Assembly: GCA_015548865.1 (NCBI GenBank)
Contig: JADMXW010000016.1
Span: 65,654 to 129,653, forward strand
From: Serratia marcescens
Lineage (GTDB): Bacteria; Pseudomonadota; Gammaproteobacteria; Enterobacterales; Enterobacteriaceae
Length of the DNA: 64,000 nucleotides
Direction of reading: 5' to 3'
How positions within the stretch are numbered: position 1 is the stretch's first letter; every line of letters starts with the position of its first letter. The notes under the pieces were generated by a model. That model worked only from the letters and a program-made list of their open reading frames with translations. It was not told where the DNA came from and did no database searches. Of the stretch, positions 61,011 through 64,000 are shown piece after piece. The position numbers and the translations under genes were made by a program.

Positions 61011-61784
61011 CTATTTCAAAGCGCCAGAGAGAAACTGCTGCAAACGCGGGCTTGTCGGGTTACCAAATACGCGATCCGGTGGGCCCTCTTCTTCGATCAC
61101 GCCCTGATGCAAAAAAATCACATGACTTGATACGTGGCGAGCAAACTCCATTTCATGGGTTACCACGACCATGGTTTTACCCTCCTCCGCCAGTTGCTGC
61201 ATGATGCGCAGCACTTCGCCTACCAATTCTGGATCCAGCGCCGAAGTGGGTTCGTCAAACAGCAATACTTCCGGTTCCATCGCCAGTGCCCGCGCGATAG
61301 ATACACGCTGCTGCTGCCCACCGGAGAGATTGGCTGGGTATTTGTTCTGCGCTTCACCGGTAATCCCCACTTTATCGAGATAGCGCACAGCACGCTCACG
61401 GGCTTCCGCTTTGCTCAACCCTAACACCTGAACCGGTGCTTCCATGACATTTTCCAACACCGTCATAAAGCTCCACAAATTGAAATGCTGAAACACCATG
61501 GTTAACCGAGTACGCAGCAGTTGCAGCTGTTTTTTATCAAATACCTTCAGTTGCCCGTCGGTATCGCGCACCATGCGAATTTCCTCATCGTTGACGAAAA
61601 TCGCCCCTTCGCACGGTTTTTCCAAAAAGTTGATACAGCGTAGCAAGGTACTTTTACCCGATCCTGACGAACCGATAATCGAAATCACATCCCCCGCCTG
61701 TGCCTGAAGAGAAACTCCCTTCAGCACTTCGTGTTCCCCGTAACGTTTGTGCAGTTCCGTCACCATCAGCTTATGGTTTGACAT
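61011..61784 (-). CDS. hisP: Histidine ABC transporter ATP-binding protein HisP
   Basis: 257-residue ATPase of the periplasmic histidine/lysine-arginine-ornithine transporter. Walker [14 protein letters not shown] (about 38-50), Q-loop in [12 protein letters not shown], signature [15 protein letters not shown], Walker [14 protein letters not shown] and the H-loop [15 protein letters not shown] are intact. Works as a dimer with HisQ and HisM. Last gene of hisJQMP. Confidence 0.97.
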   Translation of the reverse strand: MSNHKLMVTELHKRYGEHEVLKGVSLQAQAGDVISIIGSSGSGKSTLLRCINFLEKPCEGAIFVNDEEIRMVRDTDGQLKVFDKKQLQLLRTRLTMVFQHFNLWSFMTVLENVMEAPVQVLGLSKAEARERAVRYLDKVGITGEAQNKYPANLSGGQQQRVSIARALAMEPEVLLFDEPTSALDPELVGEVLRIMQQLAEEGKTMVVVTHEMEFARHVSSHVIFLHQGVIEEEGPPDRVFGNPTSPRLQQFLSGALK

Positions 61785-61800
61785 GCTTTTTTTCCTGATG

Positions 61801-62517
61801 TTAATGAGATGAACGGGTATGAATATGCCGTAGCCAGCGCCGCTCCGCTTGTTTGAACAGGCCGATCAACACAAAAGAGATTGCCAGATAAATCACCGCC
61901 GCAATACCAAAGGCATAAAATGGCTGGTAGGTGGACGCGTTAATATCGCGAGCAATTTTCAAGATGTCCGGCACCGTCACAGTAAATGCCAGCGCCGTGG
62001 AGTGAAGCATCAAAATCACCTCATTGCTGTATGCTGGCAGCGCAATGCGTAACGCACAGGGCAAAATAATGCAGCGATACTGTTTAAATCGGGAAAAACC
62101 GTAGGCTCTGGCCGCTTCAATCTCGCCATAAGGAACTGACCGGATCGCCCCAGCAAAAATCTCTGTAGTGTACGCACAGGTGTTCAGCGCCAGTGCCAAT
62201 ATCGCACAGTTCAACCCACTGCGGAAAAACGCATTCAGCATGTCAGTGCCGCGCACGATTTCCAGGCTGTATACGCCGGAGTAAAACACCAGTAGCTGCA
62301 CGTAAAGCGGTGTGCCGCGGAACACATAGGTAAACACCCAGACAGGAAAACTAAAGCGCCGCCGTGGAGAAACGCGCGCAATCGCCAGCGGGATCGCCAG
62401 CAGACCGCCCATCACAACGGATGAGATTAGCAGCCACAACGTCATTGCCAGCCCGGTCAGACGATACCCATCACTCCACAGCAAGGGTTGCCAGTACTGT
62501 TGCAGGATCTCACTCAT
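61801..62517 (-). CDS. hisM: Histidine ABC transporter permease HisM
   Basis: 238-residue inner-membrane permease, length as in E. coli. Five membrane helices and the EAA loop ([32 protein letters not shown]) that docks onto HisP. Overlaps hisQ by eight bases. Confidence 0.96.
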   Translation of the reverse strand: MSEILQQYWQPLLWSDGYRLTGLAMTLWLLISSVVMGGLLAIPLAIARVSPRRRFSFPVWVFTYVFRGTPLYVQLLVFYSGVYSLEIVRGTDMLNAFFRSGLNCAILALALNTCAYTTEIFAGAIRSVPYGEIEAARAYGFSRFKQYRCIILPCALRIALPAYSNEVILMLHSTALAFTVTVPDILKIARDINASTYQPFYAFGIAAVIYLAISFVLIGLFKQAERRWLRHIHTRSSH

Positions 62518-63199
62518 AATTCACCTTCTTCACGCCCTGCGAGTAATGGCGTTCCAGCCACCACAGCACTCCATTGGAGACCGTGGTAAAAATCAGATAC
62601 ATCACCCCGGCGACAATGGCGAAATAGAACGGCTCATGCGCGCCCTTGCCTGCCAACTGGGTCACTTTGACAATATCATTCAACCCCAACAACGACACCA
62701 GTGCTGTCGCTTTGAGGATCACCTGCCAGTTGTTGCCAATCCCCGGCAGAGCAAAGCGCATCATGGAAGGAAACATGATGCGGCGAAATACTTTCAGTGG
62801 AGTAAAACCATAAGCCACGGCAGCTTCAATCTGCCCTGGCGGCACAGCCAGATAGGCTCCGCGAAAGGTTTCAGTAAAATAGGCACCGTAGATAAACCCA
62901 AGCGTGATGATCCCCGCTGAGAGTGGATCGATATCGATTTGTGCGATCCCAATCGCCTCAGTCAAGCTGTTAAGCGCAATCTGCAGGCCATAAAAAATCA
63001 GTAACATTAACACCAGGTCCGGCACACCGCGGATAAGCGTGGTGTACGCAGAGAAAAAACCGGACAGCAGGCGATTGGCAGAGAGCTTGGCACCCGCGCC
63101 AACAAGTCCAATGACCAATGCCAACAGAAGCGAGCACACCGCCAATTGCAGCGTCATGCGCGCTCCGTCAAGAATCAAGTCGGTATAGCCGTAGAGCAT
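62510..63199 (-). CDS. hisQ: Histidine ABC transporter permease HisQ
   Basis: 229-residue permease partner of HisM. EAA loop QIEAAVAYGFTPLKVFRRIMFPSMMRFALPG and GNNWQVILKATALVSLLGL are conserved. The ATG at 63199 (MLYGYTDLILDG) matches the E. coli N-terminus; the upstream start would add nine basic residues without a ribosome site. 66 bases separate it from hisJ. Confidence 0.95.
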   Translation of the reverse strand: MLYGYTDLILDGARMTLQLAVCSLLLALVIGLVGAGAKLSANRLLSGFFSAYTTLIRGVPDLVLMLLIFYGLQIALNSLTEAIGIAQIDIDPLSAGIITLGFIYGAYFTETFRGAYLAVPPGQIEAAVAYGFTPLKVFRRIMFPSMMRFALPGIGNNWQVILKATALVSLLGLNDIVKVTQLAGKGAHEPFYFAIVAGVMYLIFTTVSNGVLWWLERHYSQGVKKVNYE

Positions 63200-63265
63200 C
63201 GCGCGTTTCCGTCTAAAAATGCACACTCTGCCTGCATTACGCAGGCAGATCTCGGCAACACGCCA

Positions 63266-64000
63266 TTAGCCGCCGTATACGTCAAAATCGAAGTATTTCT
63301 TCGCAAAGGTATCGTAGGTACCGTCTTTGCGCATCTCTTCGAACGCCTTGTCCAACGCAGCTTTCAGCTCTTTGTCCTCTTTACGCAGCCCCATGCCAGT
63401 CCCTACGCCAAAGAATTTGTCATCCTTCACCGCCGGACCTGCAAAGACGTAATCTTTGCCCGCAGGTAATTTCAGGAAGCCTTCACTGCCCGCCACTTCA
63501 TCCTGGAACGCAGCATCAATACGGCCTGCGGTCAAATCAGCGTAGATCAGATCCTGGTTTTGGTAAGCAACAACATCAATGCCTTTGGGCTGCCAGTTGG
63601 CATTGGCATAGGCTTCTTGAGTAGATGCTTGCAATACCCCCACGCGTTTACCGCGCAGCGATTCCAGCGTCGGTTGAATGTTCGCCCCTTTCTTCTCGAT
63701 CAGACGCGCATTGGCGGCATAGAGTTTTTCTGTGAAAGCAATCTCTTGCTGACGTTTCTCGGTGATAGAGAGCGAGGAGATGATGGCATCAATTTTTTTC
63801 GCTTTTAGTGAGGGGATCAGCGCGTCGAAATCACTTTCAACAAAGGTACATTCGGTCTTGATGCGCTTGCACAGCTCTTTGGCTAAATCGATATCAAAAC
63901 CGACCAGTTCACCGCTGGCATTCTTGGACTCAAAGGGTGCATAGGTTGGGTCGGTGCCGATTTTGAGATTCTTGGGAACATCAGCCAGTGCGCTTCCCGC
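63266..64000 (-). CDS. hisJ: Histidine-binding periplasmic protein HisJ (N-terminus beyond the window)
   Basis: 244 codons to the window edge. The visible part starts at the end of the signal peptide ([15 protein letters not shown]) and runs to the stop; only some 16-20 residues are missing. Solute-binding fold with [23 protein letters not shown], the disulfide pair in CKRIKTEC and the [19 protein letters not shown] binding region. Delivers histidine to HisQMP; closely related to ArgT (lysine-arginine-ornithine), from which it cannot be told apart with certainty without a comparison. Confidence 0.93.
   Translation of the reverse strand, partial: AGSALADVPKNLKIGTDPTYAPFESKNASGELVGFDIDLAKELCKRIKTECTFVESDFDALIPSLKAKKIDAIISSLSITEKRQQEIAFTEKLYAANARLIEKKGANIQPTLESLRGKRVGVLQASTQEAYANANWQPKGIDVVAYQNQDLIYADLTAGRIDAAFQDEVAGSEGFLKLPAGKDYVFAGPAVKDDKFFGVGTGMGLRKEDKELKAALDKAFEEMRKDGTYDTFAKKYFDFDVYGG

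Overview
The window looks like chromosome from an enterobacterium of the soft-rot type (Pectobacteriaceae, close to Pectobacterium, Brenneria or Dickeya). Protein sequences and gene order in nuo-lrhA-alaA-yfbR-yfbS-yfbT-yfbU-yfbV-ackA-pta and yfcD-yfcE-yfcH-hisPMQJ follow the Escherichia coli backbone, while accessory genes (hydrogenase block, orphan tssK-like gene, bare eutBC, invasin-like adhesin) are placed differently. The genus is an inference; no rRNA or marker gene is present to fix it.

Region 1 (1-2213, minus strand, cut by the window edge) is the N-terminal part of an inverse autotransporter adhesin (signal peptide, LysM, beta-barrel, then 100-residue Big_1 repeats). Region 2 (2497-15071, minus strand) is a compact 12-gene unit hybO-hybA-hybB-hybC-hybD-hybE-hypA-hypB-hypC-hypD-hypE-hypF. 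It encodes a complete membrane-bound hydrogenase-2 type uptake [NiFe]-hydrogenase together with its maturation machinery, in one direction, with many overlapping start and stop codons. A perfect FNR box lies upstream of hybO. HypB carries a very long histidine tract.

Region 3 (15072-25493) is a mixed segment: ABC-F protein ybiT, an exported ParB-like protein, a GNAT acetyltransferase, a 32-residue small-protein gene flanked by CRP-like sites and closed by a terminator, the trehalose genes treB and treC separated by a decayed second treB copy, a solitary type VI secretion TssK-like gene, and elaB. Region 4 (25630-40917) is the complete nuoA-N operon for NADH:quinone oxidoreductase with a strong terminator, including fused nuoCD.

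Region 5 (41573-53640) holds lrhA (hexA/pecT type regulator), alaA, yfbR, yfbS, yfbT, yfbU, yfbV and the acetate pathway ackA-pta. Its intergenic spaces carry several repeats: two ERIC-related elements, one built of consecutive perfect hairpins with two-base loops, a GC-rich hairpin element, and a short MITE-like palindromic element. Region 6 (53664-64000) has a flavodoxin-fold quinone reductase plus its TetR regulator with tandem operators, a split-barrel-like protein, yfcD, yfcE, eutB-eutC, yfcH, and the histidine ABC transporter hisJQMP (hisJ cut at the window edge).

Hydrogenase-2 feeds electrons from H2 into quinone, Nuo feeds electrons from NADH into quinone, and AckA-Pta disposes of acetyl-CoA as acetate, so the window groups much of the fermentative and anaerobic energy metabolism of the cell. 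No tRNA, rRNA, CRISPR array, integrase or complete insertion sequence was seen.
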